Source: Burkholderia sp. Nafp2/4-1b
GTDB taxonomy: Bacteria > Pseudomonadota > Gammaproteobacteria > Burkholderiales > Burkholderiaceae
Assembly (NCBI RefSeq): GCF_003635165.1
Contig: NZ_ML058611.1
Coordinates: 1-45,668, forward strand
Direction of reading: 5' to 3'
Length of the DNA: 45,668 bases
Part shown: positions 31,100 through 42,034 of the stretch, one piece after another
Position numbering within the stretch: position 1 is the stretch's first letter
How the letters are laid out: the number at the start of each line of letters is the position of its first letter
Notes under the pieces: generated by a model
Database searches by the model: none
The model's input: only the letters and a program-made list of their open reading frames with translations
What the model was told of the DNA's origin: nothing
Translations under genes and position numbers: made by a program

Positions 31100-32586
31100 C
31101 GGTTCCTCCCGGGTTCGCTGGTCCGGTCCGCCGTCGGCACGGCTGACGCGCCGCGCAGCGCGCTCGCCCGCTGCGCACGCAGCATCAGTTGCCGCGCACC
31201 TGCCGCGTCACCTGCCGCATCGCGCAGCGCGGCGAGATGGGTCAGCGCCTCGTAGTGAGCCGGGTCGAGATACAGCGTCTTGCGATAAAAATCCTGCGCG
31301 TCCGCATCGAGACCGCGCGCATCGGCGATCAAGCCGAGCAGGTAGAACGCGTCCGCGTCGGGGCCGTGCGCGAGCGCGAACGTGTGCGCGGCGCGCTCGG
31401 CGTCGTCGAGGCGGCCCGTGTCGGCGAGCCGGCGGGCGTCGGCCAGCGTGGGCGCCGGGGCGGCGGGTGCGCTCGGCGTGGAATCCGTGGCATCGGGCGC
31501 CGCGTGCGCGATGCGCGTCGCCGGCTGCCGCTGCGGCACGGCCGGCGGGCGGTACAGGGTTGCCGTTGCGAAATGGCTTGCCGCGGAGGGCGCCGCGACC
31601 GGGTGCCCGAGCGGCAACGTTCGCGGGGCCACCGGTGTGGCAGATGCCGCAGACACGGTGGACAGCCGCTCGCCACCGTTCACGCCCGCAGCCGGAGCAC
31701 CAACCGGCGGCGCGCGATGGAACGCGAACGCGAGCGGAATGCGCGCGGGCACCAGCGCATGCCGCATCATCAGCCCCGTCTCGGCCGGGCCGACGAAGAT
31801 CGTGCCGGCGTCCGCGAGTTGCCGGTCGAGCAGCCGGATCGACTGGTCCTGAGCGTGTCGGTCGAAATAGATCAGCACGTTGCGGCAGAAGATGAAGTCG
31901 TAGCGCGTGTCCGCGTCGAGCGGCAGGTCGAACAGGTTTGCCTGCACGAAGCGTACCGGTTCGCGCACCCGCGGGTCGAGCTGCCAGCTGCCGGCCGTTT
32001 CACGGAAATGGCGGTCGCGGAATTCGAGCGGGTGGCCACGAAACGCGTTGCGTCCGTAGACGGCGACCCGCGCCCGCTCGATCGCGCGGGCGCTGATGTC
32101 GATCGCGTCGATCGCGAAGCGCGACGGGCCGATGCCGGCGTCGAGCAGTGCCATCGAGATCGAATACGGCTCCTCGCCGGTCGAGCACGGCACGCTCAGC
32201 ACACGTAGCGTGCGCGCCGGCTCGCGCACGAGCCGCGCGTCGGCGATCCGCGCAAGCGCGACGAATGCCTCGCGGTCGCGGAAGAACCACGTTTCCGGCA
32301 CGACCAGCGTTTCGATCAGCGCCTGCCGTTCGTCCGCGGACGCATTCAGCCGCTGCCAGTACGCATCGATCGCGGCGCCACCGGCGGCCTCGGCGACGTC
32401 GTCCGGCATGCCGCCGGCGGGCAGCGGTGTGTCGGGCGCGTCCGGTGCATTGGGCTGCGTGACGCGTGCGCGTTCGGCAACCGCGCGCGCGAGCGCACGA
32501 TTGCCAAGCGTCGCCGCATCCATCCCGGTTTCACGCGCGAGCCACGCTTCGAATCGAGGGTCGTTGGCGTTCATCATGGTCATCAT
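31096..32586 (-). CDS. wspC: WspC methyltransferase (CheR-like) with TPR tail
   Basis: SAM-dependent methyltransferase that methylates glutamates of WspA and so raises signalling. 496 aa. The CheR domain (~1-280) shows the insertion-point helix VVPETWFFRDREAF, the SAM site LSVPCSTGEEPYSISM and FIFCRNVLIYFD. A low-complexity Ala/Pro linker follows, then TPR-like helices (DADAFYLLGLIADARGLDADA, DPAHYEALTHLAALRDAAG). The start is uncertain among three near ATGs; the first overlaps the wspB stop by four bases. Confidence 0.93.
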   Translation of the reverse strand: MMTMMNANDPRFEAWLARETGMDAATLGNRALARAVAERARVTQPNAPDAPDTPLPAGGMPDDVAEAAGGAAIDAYWQRLNASADERQALIETLVVPETWFFRDREAFVALARIADARLVREPARTLRVLSVPCSTGEEPYSISMALLDAGIGPSRFAIDAIDISARAIERARVAVYGRNAFRGHPLEFRDRHFRETAGSWQLDPRVREPVRFVQANLFDLPLDADTRYDFIFCRNVLIYFDRHAQDQSIRLLDRQLADAGTIFVGPAETGLMMRHALVPARIPLAFAFHRAPPVGAPAAGVNGGERLSTVSAASATPVAPRTLPLGHPVAAPSAASHFATATLYRPPAVPQRQPATRIAHAAPDATDSTPSAPAAPAPTLADARRLADTGRLDDAERAAHTFALAHGPDADAFYLLGLIADARGLDADAQDFYRKTLYLDPAHYEALTHLAALRDAAGDAAGARQLMLRAQRASALRGASAVPTADRTSEPGRNR

Positions 32587-33059
32587 CCGGCAAGCACCTG
32601 CGCGGGCGGAAACAGCAATGCGCGCGCGTCGTCATCGAGCATCTGCTCTACGTCGATCCGCTGCACGAATCCCGTCGCGTCGGCGGCGACCGGCCCGAGC
32701 CAGCGCGCGTGCGGCATCGCGATCCCGCTGTCGGCGAATTGCGCGGGCGCGAACTCGCGCACCTGCGTCGCGTGCTCGATGATCAGCCCGAGCCATCGAT
32801 CGGCGCCGTCCGCCTCGTGTTGCTGCGCATAGCGCACGACGACAAGCCGCGTCGATCGCAGCGCGTGCGCCGCGCGCCCGAGCGCGAACCGCGGCACATC
32901 AATCACCGGCACCAGCGTGCCCCGGTGATCGATCACGCCGGTGAGCCATGGCGGCGTACCCGGCATCGACTTCACGGGCGCGAGCGCCAGCACCTCGACG
33001 ATCCGCGTCGCATCGAGCGCATAGCGTTCGCCGTCGAGTTCAAAAAGAAGGAAGAGCAT
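32583..33059 (-). CDS. wspB: WspB CheW-like adaptor
   Basis: Small scaffold protein linking the receptor to the kinase, 158 aa, a single CheW domain. Landmarks are LFLLFELDGERYALDATRIVEVL, PPWLTGVIDHRGTLVPVIDV and LGLIIEHATQVREF. The start at 33059 is preceded only by a weak ribosome site, 28 bp after the wspA stop, so translation may depend on the upstream gene. The sequence upstream in frame is Arg-rich and not credible. Confidence 0.92.
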   Translation of the reverse strand: MLFLLFELDGERYALDATRIVEVLALAPVKSMPGTPPWLTGVIDHRGTLVPVIDVPRFALGRAAHALRSTRLVVVRYAQQHEADGADRWLGLIIEHATQVREFAPAQFADSGIAMPHARWLGPVAADATGFVQRIDVEQMLDDDARALLFPPAQVLAG

Positions 33060-33087
33060 CGTGTCGTCTGCCCGAAGGCCGCGGGCG

Positions 33088-34764
33088 TCAGCCGTCGATC
33101 TTGAAGAGCGACACGCCGGTGCGCAGGTGGTTCGCGACGAGCGTGAGGTCGTCGATCGCCTGCGACGACTGGCGCAACGATTCGGCCGTCTGCTGCGCGG
33201 ATTCCGACAGCTGCGACAGCGCCTGGGTGATCTGCTCGGCACCGTTCGCCTGCGTCTGCATCCCTTCGTTGACCATCTGGAAGCGCGGCGCGAGCGTCTG
33301 CACTTCGGCGATGATCTGCGACAGCTGGCCGCCGACCTGCTGCACGTCGAGCATCCCGCGGCGCACTTCCTCGGAGAACTTGTCCATCCCCATCACGCCC
33401 GCCGACACGGCCGACTGGATTTCCTTCACCGTCTGCTCGATGTCGTAGGTCGCCACGGCCGTCTGGTCGGCGAGGCGGCGGATCTCGGTCGCGACGACCG
33501 CGAAGCCGCGGCCGTACTCGCCCGCCTTTTCGGCCTCGATCGCCGCGTTCAGCGACAGCAGGTTCGTTTGGTCTGCTACCTTGGTGATCGTCGCGACGAC
33601 CTGGTTGATGTTCAGCGCCTTTTCGTTGAGAATCGCGAGTTTCGCGTTCACCGAGCCGGCCGCGTCCATCACGCTGCGCATCGTCTCGCCCATCCGCGTG
33701 AGGCCGCTCTGGCTCACGCCCGCGAGCGTCGCCGACTGTTCGGCCACGCCGGTCACCTCGTTCATCGTGCGCAGCAAATCGCGTGACGTCGCGAAGATCT
33801 CGCGCGACGTCGCGCCGATCTCGGTCGTCGTTGCCGCGGTTTCATTGGCGGTCGCCTGCTGCTCGCGCGATGTCGCCGCGATTTCGGCAACCGACGTCGT
33901 CACCTGTAGCGAGGACTGCTGCGCCTGCGACACGAGGCTCGCGAGCTGTTCGGCCATTCGGTTGAAGCCGTCCTGCAGCGTGCCGAATTCGTCGCTGCGG
34001 CGCAGGTCGAGCCGCTGCGCGAGGTTGCCGGTGCGCATTGCGTCGTGCACCTCGACGAGCCGTGCCATCGGCCCCGTGATCGCGCGGAACAGCGCATAGC
34101 CGGTCGCGAGCGCGACCAGCAGCACGACGCTCAGCGCGGTCGCGAGCGTCGCTTCCGCCGTGTTGACCAACAGGCGGATCTGCCGTGCCGAATCGTCGGC
34201 CTCGCTGCGGTTCTCGTCGACCAGCGCGTCCGCGGCACGGACTACGTTCTCCCACGCCGTCGTCACGGGCGCGAAGTTGGCCTGCGCAGCCGCGCGGTCG
34301 CTCGCCGCCGCATGCGCGGCGTCGTTCAACAGCGGCAGGTACTGGTCGTATGCGGCCCGGAGCGTTGCGAAGCGCGCTTTGTCTTCGTCGCGGAACAGCG
34401 TCGCCTCGTATTGCGTCGACGCCTGGTCGAAACGCCTCAGCGCTTCCGGAATCCGGTCGAGATCGCGCTTCGTGCCGTCCGCATCGCCGTCGATGAAGGT
34501 CGCGCGTTCGACCACCGTATAGCTTTGATTGATCACGGTGCGCAGCGACGTCGACAGGTACAGGCCCGGCACCGAATCCCGCTGGAGGCTGTCGGCAGCG
34601 GCGTCGATCGCCGTCAATCGGGTGTATGAAATCACGGCCATGACCAGCATCAGCACAAAGATCGCGCCGAAGCTGAGCACGATGCGCGTGCCGAGCGTGA
34701 AGCGTCCTCCGCGCAGCATGGCGCGCAAAGGGGGTGTGCCGGCGTGGGGCGTCACGGTGGCCAT
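33088..34764 (-). CDS. wspA: WspA methyl-accepting receptor
   Basis: Membrane-bound sensor of surface contact or envelope stress, 558 aa. The start at 34764 has GGGAGATA upstream. One hydrophobic helix (residues ~34-57, VLSFGAIFVLMLVMAVISY), a helical periplasmic domain of ~150 residues, a second helix (~212-236, ATALSVVLLVALATGYALF), a HAMP domain (ITGPMARLVEVHDAMRTG), then a long signalling coiled coil. The hairpin tip and nearby conserved AAIEAEKAGEYGRGFAVVATEIRRLAD are intact. It is the first gene of the operon; the 5' region upstream of 34765 must hold its promoter, which I could not define. Confidence 0.95.
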   Translation of the reverse strand: MATVTPHAGTPPLRAMLRGGRFTLGTRIVLSFGAIFVLMLVMAVISYTRLTAIDAAADSLQRDSVPGLYLSTSLRTVINQSYTVVERATFIDGDADGTKRDLDRIPEALRRFDQASTQYEATLFRDEDKARFATLRAAYDQYLPLLNDAAHAAASDRAAAQANFAPVTTAWENVVRAADALVDENRSEADDSARQIRLLVNTAEATLATALSVVLLVALATGYALFRAITGPMARLVEVHDAMRTGNLAQRLDLRRSDEFGTLQDGFNRMAEQLASLVSQAQQSSLQVTTSVAEIAATSREQQATANETAATTTEIGATSREIFATSRDLLRTMNEVTGVAEQSATLAGVSQSGLTRMGETMRSVMDAAGSVNAKLAILNEKALNINQVVATITKVADQTNLLSLNAAIEAEKAGEYGRGFAVVATEIRRLADQTAVATYDIEQTVKEIQSAVSAGVMGMDKFSEEVRRGMLDVQQVGGQLSQIIAEVQTLAPRFQMVNEGMQTQANGAEQITQALSQLSESAQQTAESLRQSSQAIDDLTLVANHLRTGVSLFKIDG

Positions 34765-35178
34765 GTCTATCTCCCGTAGGGCGTGGGTCGTCCGGATCCG
34801 GCGGCGCGAAGTGCAGAGAAAACGATTCAGTCGCAGGTCGGCGCGATCAATCGAATCGTTCCGGATGGGTATCCGATTGCCGCTGCCCGGCATGCTGTCC
34901 TGCGGCGCGGCTGATCGCAATCGAATTTTTTACGCATTGACCCATGCTTTTTCATCCCATTAAAGATAGGTCAATAGGCAGACGTTTGCGGAAATTTGAA
35001 AGGGCGGAGGCGGGGGGGCGGTATTTCGGCTGGCCGGCCGACGACGGGGCGCCGGTGGCCTGAAATGCGGAACGATGACGCATGATCGAACCGCCTGAAA
35101 TCCAATTGAAAGATGTTTGCGGGGGCGAGCGCGACTATCGATTTTCTTGCCGCCCAACTCTTGAAAGCCACGCAAAGA

Positions 35179-35249
35179 CTCTGTCAAGTTGGTGAAGAGG
35201 CGGCGGGAGAATGAAGCGATGAGGAAGACGAAATGGCTCTGTCAAGTTG
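35179..35249. repeat. Direct repeat CTCTGTCAAGTTG
   Basis: The 13-mer CTCTGTCAAGTTG is present at 35179-35191 and again at 35237-35249, 58 bp apart on the same strand. It resembles the outer end of an insertion sequence. Together with the nearby recombinase relic it suggests an old transposition or excision scar. Confidence 0.55.
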
Positions 35250-35392
35250 ACGAGCGCACGCTAGAGGGCCGGCCGGGATTCGCCCATTGTGAAGCTTCGC
35301 ATATTCACGATTATGCTCAGCGCCGGATTACGCACAGCGGCGGCCGGAACGTATTGAGTGACGGACGTCTTGGACCGTCGCCGTGAATATAA

Positions 35393-35609
35393 TCACAGGC
35401 TCGCGAGGAATGCCATCACCCTGTCGGTCGCGCGAAATCGCGGAGCAGTCTGCCCCGCCGGCTGCAGCCGATTCAGCGTCTTCTCCTTCAGTGCGCAAGA
35501 TCGGCTTCCATGTAGATGTGTGTCGTGTCGAGATGCTTATGGCCGAGCCAAAGCGCGATCACGTTCATATCGACACCCGCTGCAATAGATGCATGGCCGT
35601 CGTGTGGCG
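35393..35609 (-). pseudogene. C-terminal relic of a tyrosine recombinase
   Basis: Read on the minus strand with two frame changes, the segment gives RHTTAMHLLQ, then GVDMNVIALWLGHKHLD and TTHIYMEADL, then LKEKTLNRLQP. These are the last catalytic motifs of an integrase-family recombinase: R-H, the later H in LGHK, and the nucleophile Tyr in THIYMEADL. Everything N-terminal is missing (a stop precedes the first Arg). Frameshifts near 35580 and 35488 confirm that it is dead. It resembles recombinases of mobile elements rather than XerC/D. Confidence 0.75.
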
Positions 35610-36127
35610 CTAATATACCCAACGATATAAACGGCTGTCATACCCGAATTCAGATGTCCACCGTCCAGCTATTTAAAAATGTCCGGTTTCAAGGTTGGTT
35701 TTGCTGCTTTTTTTCGTCGTTTTGAGCATTACTCAGTGTCGTGAGAAGCGACAACGTCTGCCCGATGGGCAGAGTCACGCGGAGGAGATGGCGTTTTTTC
35801 GATCGGGGCCTTGTCTACATCCTTCGGCATCGTTGGAGACATGCTCCAGTGCCGAGGCGATCCGGTCGCATACCGTGCAGCGGCGAGGTGGGTTGCGGTT
35901 GATCTCGGAAGACGGGCACGCGTACTCCGCCAAGAAGGGCTTTGTGCAGATTGGCAAAATAGACGGAAAGGTTGGGCTCGAAAAGATTGGAGTCGCCGAC
36001 GCCTCAACGTTCCCGGGCTTCTGCAATCACCACGATTCGCGACCTGGCAATTAATCGGTCCGCAGCGCACAGTGCGAGCGGCTGTGCCGCTATGTCGACG
36101 CTGACGCCCGTCCATGCCGACGGCAGC

Positions 36128-36775
36128 TCATTTCATCGGCCATGCTCGAAGCTCGCTGTTGACCAGCAATGCACGGTCGGCCCCGTGTTTCGCAACATCG
36201 AGTAGGCAGCGCGCAAACTGGTCGCAGTCCACGCTGTAGTCGGCGCCCAGCAGTGAGAACAGGGCGCCCACCGGGGCCAGGAAGCGCGCAAGGTCCTTGC
36301 GCGGACCGCTGCGGGCTGTGGGACGGATGTAGCCGGGGCGAAAAATGAAGATCGGGGCGTCCAGCTCCGACAGTTGGCGCTCCGCGCGGCCTTTGATGCA
36401 GGCAAATAACGAGCGGCGCTGTTCCGTAGGGTCGGCGCTTCGCCCGCTGACGAAGCAGAAACGCAAGCGGGGATTGGCCGCGAACATCGCCCGGGCAGCG
36501 GCCAGTGGATAGTCCAGCGTCACGCGCATGTACGCCTGCGCCGCAGCGCCTGCCTGCGATGTGCCGAGGCACCAGATGCAGGCCGTGTAGCCGGCCAGAT
36601 CCCGGCCCTCATAATCGAGGAAGTCTCGCATAAGAACTTCTCGCAGCTTGGGATGCACGAAGCCCACGCTGCGCCGCGTCAGTACGGTGACCTGCGCGAT
36701 GTCCGGGTCCGCCAGCGCCTGTCGCAGCACTTCGCCTCCGGCAAAGCCGGTGGCCCCTGTCAGGATGATTTTCAT
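36128..36775 (-). CDS. NAD(P)-binding Rossmann-fold oxidoreductase
   Basis: Atypical short-chain dehydrogenase, 215 aa. The glycine-rich dinucleotide motif TGATGFAGGEV is at the N-terminus. The middle shows ACIWCLGTSQAGA, FCFVSGRSADPTE and a Tyr-containing region FIFRPGYIRPTAR, typical of HTATIP2-like NAD(P)H-binding proteins. It starts 10 bp after the TetR gene stop and is the last gene of a three-gene operon. The substrate is unknown. Confidence 0.85.
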   Translation of the reverse strand: MKIILTGATGFAGGEVLRQALADPDIAQVTVLTRRSVGFVHPKLREVLMRDFLDYEGRDLAGYTACIWCLGTSQAGAAAQAYMRVTLDYPLAAARAMFAANPRLRFCFVSGRSADPTEQRRSLFACIKGRAERQLSELDAPIFIFRPGYIRPTARSGPRKDLARFLAPVGALFSLLGADYSVDCDQFARCLLDVAKHGADRALLVNSELRAWPMK

Positions 36776-36785
36776 AGACGCAGGC

Positions 36786-37442
36786 TCATTTCACCGAGCG
36801 CTTCTTGGTGGACAGGAAGTCGTCGAACTCCTGCATGGTGAGGCCTTCGACCCAGGTCGGTGTGAGGCCGCCGGCGCGCATGCCGTCGAGCAGGAAGGCG
36901 AGGTAGCGGCGCCAGAGCTCCGGCTTGGCAGGCGGGCTCAGGTCGATGACCGTGCGCATCATCACCAGCAGCGGTCCGATGTCGGTGGCGCAAGCATCCG
37001 CGCGCACGACGCCCGCGCGCTGCGCGCGTTCGAACAACGCCGCCACGGCTTGTTCGAAGCGCTTCTGGACTTGCGGGCTGGCGATGCCATCGGCGGCGGA
37101 CAGGTGGTGCAGGCCGCGATGGCGTGCTTGCGTCGCCACCACGGTTTCGAAGAAGCTGGCGAAGCCCTGCCAGGGATCGGCCGCGGCCAGCGCAGCTTCG
37201 GCGTCGGCAATCAACTGCTGCATGGCGCCTTCGAGCACTTCGGAGGCCAGCGCCTGCTTGTTGGGGAAGTGGCGGTAGGCCGTGCCCACGCCCACCCCGG
37301 CATGGCGCGCCACGTCGTCCAGCGTGGCGGACAGGCCGCGCTCGGCGAACACAGCATTCGCGGCGGCCAGCAGCCGCTCGCGATTGTTCGCCGCGTCGCT
37401 TCGCAGACGCTTCGTGGGCGGCTTGCTCAAGCGACCCGCCAT
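36786..37442 (-). CDS. TetR family transcriptional regulator
   Basis: Repressor, 218 aa. The N-terminal helix-turn-helix is classical: NNRERLLAAANAVFAERG, then ATLDDVARHAGVGVGTAYRHFPNKQAL. The C-terminal ligand domain contains GFASFFETVVATQARHRG and a helix with LVMMRTVIDLS. The start at 37442 overlaps the preceding dehydrogenase gene by 16 bp. It probably acts on the palindrome at 38474-38504, upstream of its own operon, and so is autoregulated. The inducer is likely an aldehyde or ketone handled by the adjacent dehydrogenases, which is inference. Confidence 0.92.
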   Translation of the reverse strand: MAGRLSKPPTKRLRSDAANNRERLLAAANAVFAERGLSATLDDVARHAGVGVGTAYRHFPNKQALASEVLEGAMQQLIADAEAALAAADPWQGFASFFETVVATQARHRGLHHLSAADGIASPQVQKRFEQAVAALFERAQRAGVVRADACATDIGPLLVMMRTVIDLSPPAKPELWRRYLAFLLDGMRAGGLTPTWVEGLTMQEFDDFLSTKKRSVK

Positions 37443-38440
37443 TCGATCAGGCTGCGACCGCAGTCGGCCACCGTTTCGCGCGCGGACCGCGGGATCCAGC
37501 CGAGGACGCGACGCGCCTTCTCGATGCTGTGCCGGTTCTTGCGGCCCAGCGCCACCGCGATCTCGCGGAGTTCCGGGCGCGTCTCGGCCAGTTGTCGCAC
37601 CTGCTGGTCGGATAGTTCGACGGTGGGCACCTTGTCCGCCCGCGGACAGCTCGTGCGCAGCGTCTCGGCGATCTCCGACATCCACATGAACTCGCCCGTG
37701 GCCAGGAAGCGTTCGCCGGCCGCCGCGGGGGCCACCATTGCACGCAGGTGGATGTCGGCCAGGTCGCGAACATCCACGATCTCGAAGCCGATGCGAGGAA
37801 TCCCGGCTATCTCGCCGCGCAGCATGCGGCCGATGACCTGCACGGAGTTCAGGTTTTCGGCCGACAGCACCGGGCCGAAGACTGCGCCAGGAAGGATGGT
37901 GGTCAGCGTGGTGGCGCCCCCTTTGTCCTGCATGAAGTCCCAGGCCGCCTTCTCCGCCAGCGTCTTGGAGCGGCGGTAGGGAACGAGGCCCGGCGCATCG
38001 GGGTCGGTCCACAGGGTTTCGTCGGTGACGCCTTCTTCCTCGTACGAGTCCGGGCTGGACGCGTTGGCGGCAGAGGTCATTACCACCCGCTCCACGCCGC
38101 CGCGCACAGCGGCGGCCAGCACGCGCAGGCTGCCGCCGCGTGCGGTCTCGATCATCTGCTCCGGCGTCGTCGCGCCGAGACCCAGCGGAGAGGCGACATG
38201 CAGCACGTAGCGACAGCCCTCTACCGCCTCATCCCATCCTGCATCGGCGAGCAGATCCGCCACCACGAACGAAAACTGACCACCGCATACCGCGCCCGAT
38301 TCCACGGCAGCCCGCACCGCGGCTTGCTTGCCCGGATCGCGCAGCGTCGTGCGCACTTCATAGCCCTTTTCCAGCAGTGCGGCGATGCACGCGCGTGCCA
38401 CGTAGCCGGTCCCGCCGGTTACCAAAACTCTGTCTGCCAT
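37427..38440 (-). CDS. NAD-dependent epimerase/dehydratase-like reductase
   Basis: Extended short-chain dehydrogenase of the dihydroflavonol-4-reductase/aldehyde-reductase-like group, 337 aa. The start at 38440 has AGGAGG upstream; an earlier in-frame start adds a leader that would cover the operator. Landmarks are VLVTGGTGYVARACIAALLEKGYEV, the Ser/Tyr/Lys site MTSAANASS and PYRRSKTLAEKAAW, and VDVRDLADIHLRAM. It is the first gene of an operon with the TetR regulator and a second Rossmann protein. It probably reduces a carbonyl compound. Confidence 0.9.
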   Translation of the reverse strand: MADRVLVTGGTGYVARACIAALLEKGYEVRTTLRDPGKQAAVRAAVESGAVCGGQFSFVVADLLADAGWDEAVEGCRYVLHVASPLGLGATTPEQMIETARGGSLRVLAAAVRGGVERVVMTSAANASSPDSYEEEGVTDETLWTDPDAPGLVPYRRSKTLAEKAAWDFMQDKGGATTLTTILPGAVFGPVLSAENLNSVQVIGRMLRGEIAGIPRIGFEIVDVRDLADIHLRAMVAPAAAGERFLATGEFMWMSEIAETLRTSCPRADKVPTVELSDQQVRQLAETRPELREIAVALGRKNRHSIEKARRVLGWIPRSARETVADCGRSLIEWRVA

Positions 38441-38962
38441 GAGATGCCTCCTGAGGTCCAAGACAGTCGAATCCATAAACGGAGATCGTATCTCCATTTA
38501 TGGTGGCGTGGCAAATCATGGAGCCGTTAGAGATTGCGTGTCGCACCAGAGGCGCCGTCGGAAAAGGGGCGAAGTTCAGGCGATGCGGCTGGTTGATGGC
38601 TGCACGGATCTGCATCGAGAACTGAACCGAGCGCAGGTTGGACCTGGTTCGCAGCGGATGCAGTCGATTGCTCGAGCCTGTCCCGAACGTCTGGTTCGGG
38701 GCAGGCTCGTTGATGTCTCGACTGGCTGCTTCGGGTCGGGACTACACCGGCAGTGTATGGAGATCCACGGGGCCCAGTGTTGTGCCGCACAATACATTCC
38801 GGTATCATTCACGCCCCCCACAAGCTGCGCATACGGATTTCGAGCGAGGCACCCCGGCCTCGACTATCTGTGCGTATCACGATTCCGTTCGCATCCCGGC
38901 AGGCAACCCGTTCTGGCGTCATGCTCGCGACGATCGTCGGCTCATCTGTCGAGGAGCATGTA
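38441..38962. other. Divergent intergenic region between dehydrogenase operon and sigma factor
   Basis: Apart from the TetR-type palindrome at 38474-38504 no gene or clear element is seen. It must contain the promoter of the sigma factor gene facing right; no convincing -35/-10 pair was found. A weak frame running from 38753 merges into the sigma factor reading frame but has no ribosome site of its own. Confidence 0.5.
38474..38504. promoter_or_regulatory. TetR-type operator palindrome
   Basis: CCATAAACGGAGAT (38474-38487) faces ATCTCCATTTATGG (38491-38504) across three bases, a 14-bp inverted repeat with one mismatch. It lies 34 bp upstream of the dehydrogenase start, where the promoter is expected. 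It is a natural target for the TetR regulator encoded in the same operon. Confidence 0.75.
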
Positions 38963-40948
<1,986 letters not shown>

Positions 40949-42034
40949 GACAAGGCGGGCGTCGTATCCCTTCGACGACCGACTCCAGACTGGCAGCGAT
41001 CACGCATCGGCCTGATCGTTGTCCTGACCGGGCGTGTTCGCTGCGAGGAAAACTTGCAGCTACCGCCCGATGGCAAATGATCGCGGCGTCGTCCGAAATC
41101 GATGTGCGCAGCCGGTGCGAGGCCAAATATCCGGTCCGACCCCAAATTGTCGATAATAATCATCAATGGGTTAGTGTCTGCCGTTCGCCAATGAAGCAGA
41201 GGGCGTCTCCAGACATGGCCGCATCGCAGATGAGCGGTCCCTCGACCGGCGGTGCCAGCACACCCCGTCGTTAGGTGCTCCGACTGGTACGCGCGCATCT
41301 CCTTGACCAGCCGGTCCTGCAACGTCAGATGTGCTCTCACGACACGCCCCAGCCGAGCTGCTGTTCGCGCAGAACGTGTCGATGTTCAACTCATACATGG
41401 CCCGGCCGAAGTGCGTGACGCTCTGGCCGGTCTTGCCGGCGGTCGTATTGCGGAACACGCTGTACTTGTCGCTGTAGAACGCCACCCGCTTGACGAAGCC
41501 GTACTCAGCTTCCCGGCGTCCGTATTCGTGACGGTTTCGTCGGATCATTCGACCTCGTGCCCATTGTGCGAGTGATGGCAAAGCCTTGCGTACCGTTTCA
41601 ACGGTTCAACATCTCGCTCCTCCCACCGCGCGCTCCGTCCATTCCCCTGTTCCAAATCGGCCTGAATCGCTATGCGCATGCGGACTAAGGTATGCGATTA
41701 CCTTGTGCCGGAGCGTCGCTGTCCGTTATCGGGTAGTCTTGCTTGGATCCGTGATGTGGCTTTTTGGTGGTTTCCCGTATGGAAAGCGACTCTCGCGTGT
41801 GGCTTGATACGGCTTGGCCGCGATGGACGCTTAGCGGTCTTTTTGGAAAGCGCTTACCTTCATCGCCTTTTCTGACGCCGGGGGAGTGCCGGACCTTGCG
41901 AGCCGCTTGAACGGTGAGTTGCAGAACGTCGTTCCGGTCATCGCGGAAAGCGCGAGGAAAGCACTGCTGCATCGTTGTTTGCAGTCGACGGCCGGAAGAT
42001 CATTTAGTAATGCTAATTTCGTGAGAGGTTCGGA
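40949..42034. other. Intergenic region with a transposase relic
   Basis: About 1.1 kb without an intact gene. Apart from the broken transposase (41283-41500, minus) no domain is recognisable; short frames have no ribosome sites. Composition is lower in GC than the flanking genes. The last ~60 bp carry the ribosome site of the lyase gene at 42035. Confidence 0.55.
41283..41500 (-). pseudogene. Transposase relic, ISNCY-like
   Basis: Minus strand, two frames. The first reads RVAFYSDKYSVFRN...VTHFGRAMYELNIDTFCAN. After a frame change near 41340 the second reads LTLQDRLVKEMRAYQ. In intact transposases of the ISNCY type this is a continuous DDE-region segment (SDKHxVFR..., FGRALxELxIxxICANTPQAKGRVERANxTLQDRLVKE). 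The N- and C-terminal parts are absent. It is inactive. Confidence 0.7.

Larger units (their letters stand above)
34765..36127. other. Intergenic scar region upstream of wspA
   Basis: No intact gene is supported over about 1.36 kb. It probably holds the wsp promoter near 34765-34960. From 35170 on it is less GC-rich and contains a 13-bp direct repeat, a broken tyrosine-recombinase end (35393-35609) and several short frames without ribosome sites or domains. The composition and debris suggest old insertions. I see nothing I can name between 35610 and 36127. Confidence 0.6.

Noticed and set aside
35695..36115. Short overlapping frames on both strands of the scar region
   Set aside because: No ribosome sites, no domains, and neither strand looks protein-like; probably decayed sequence.
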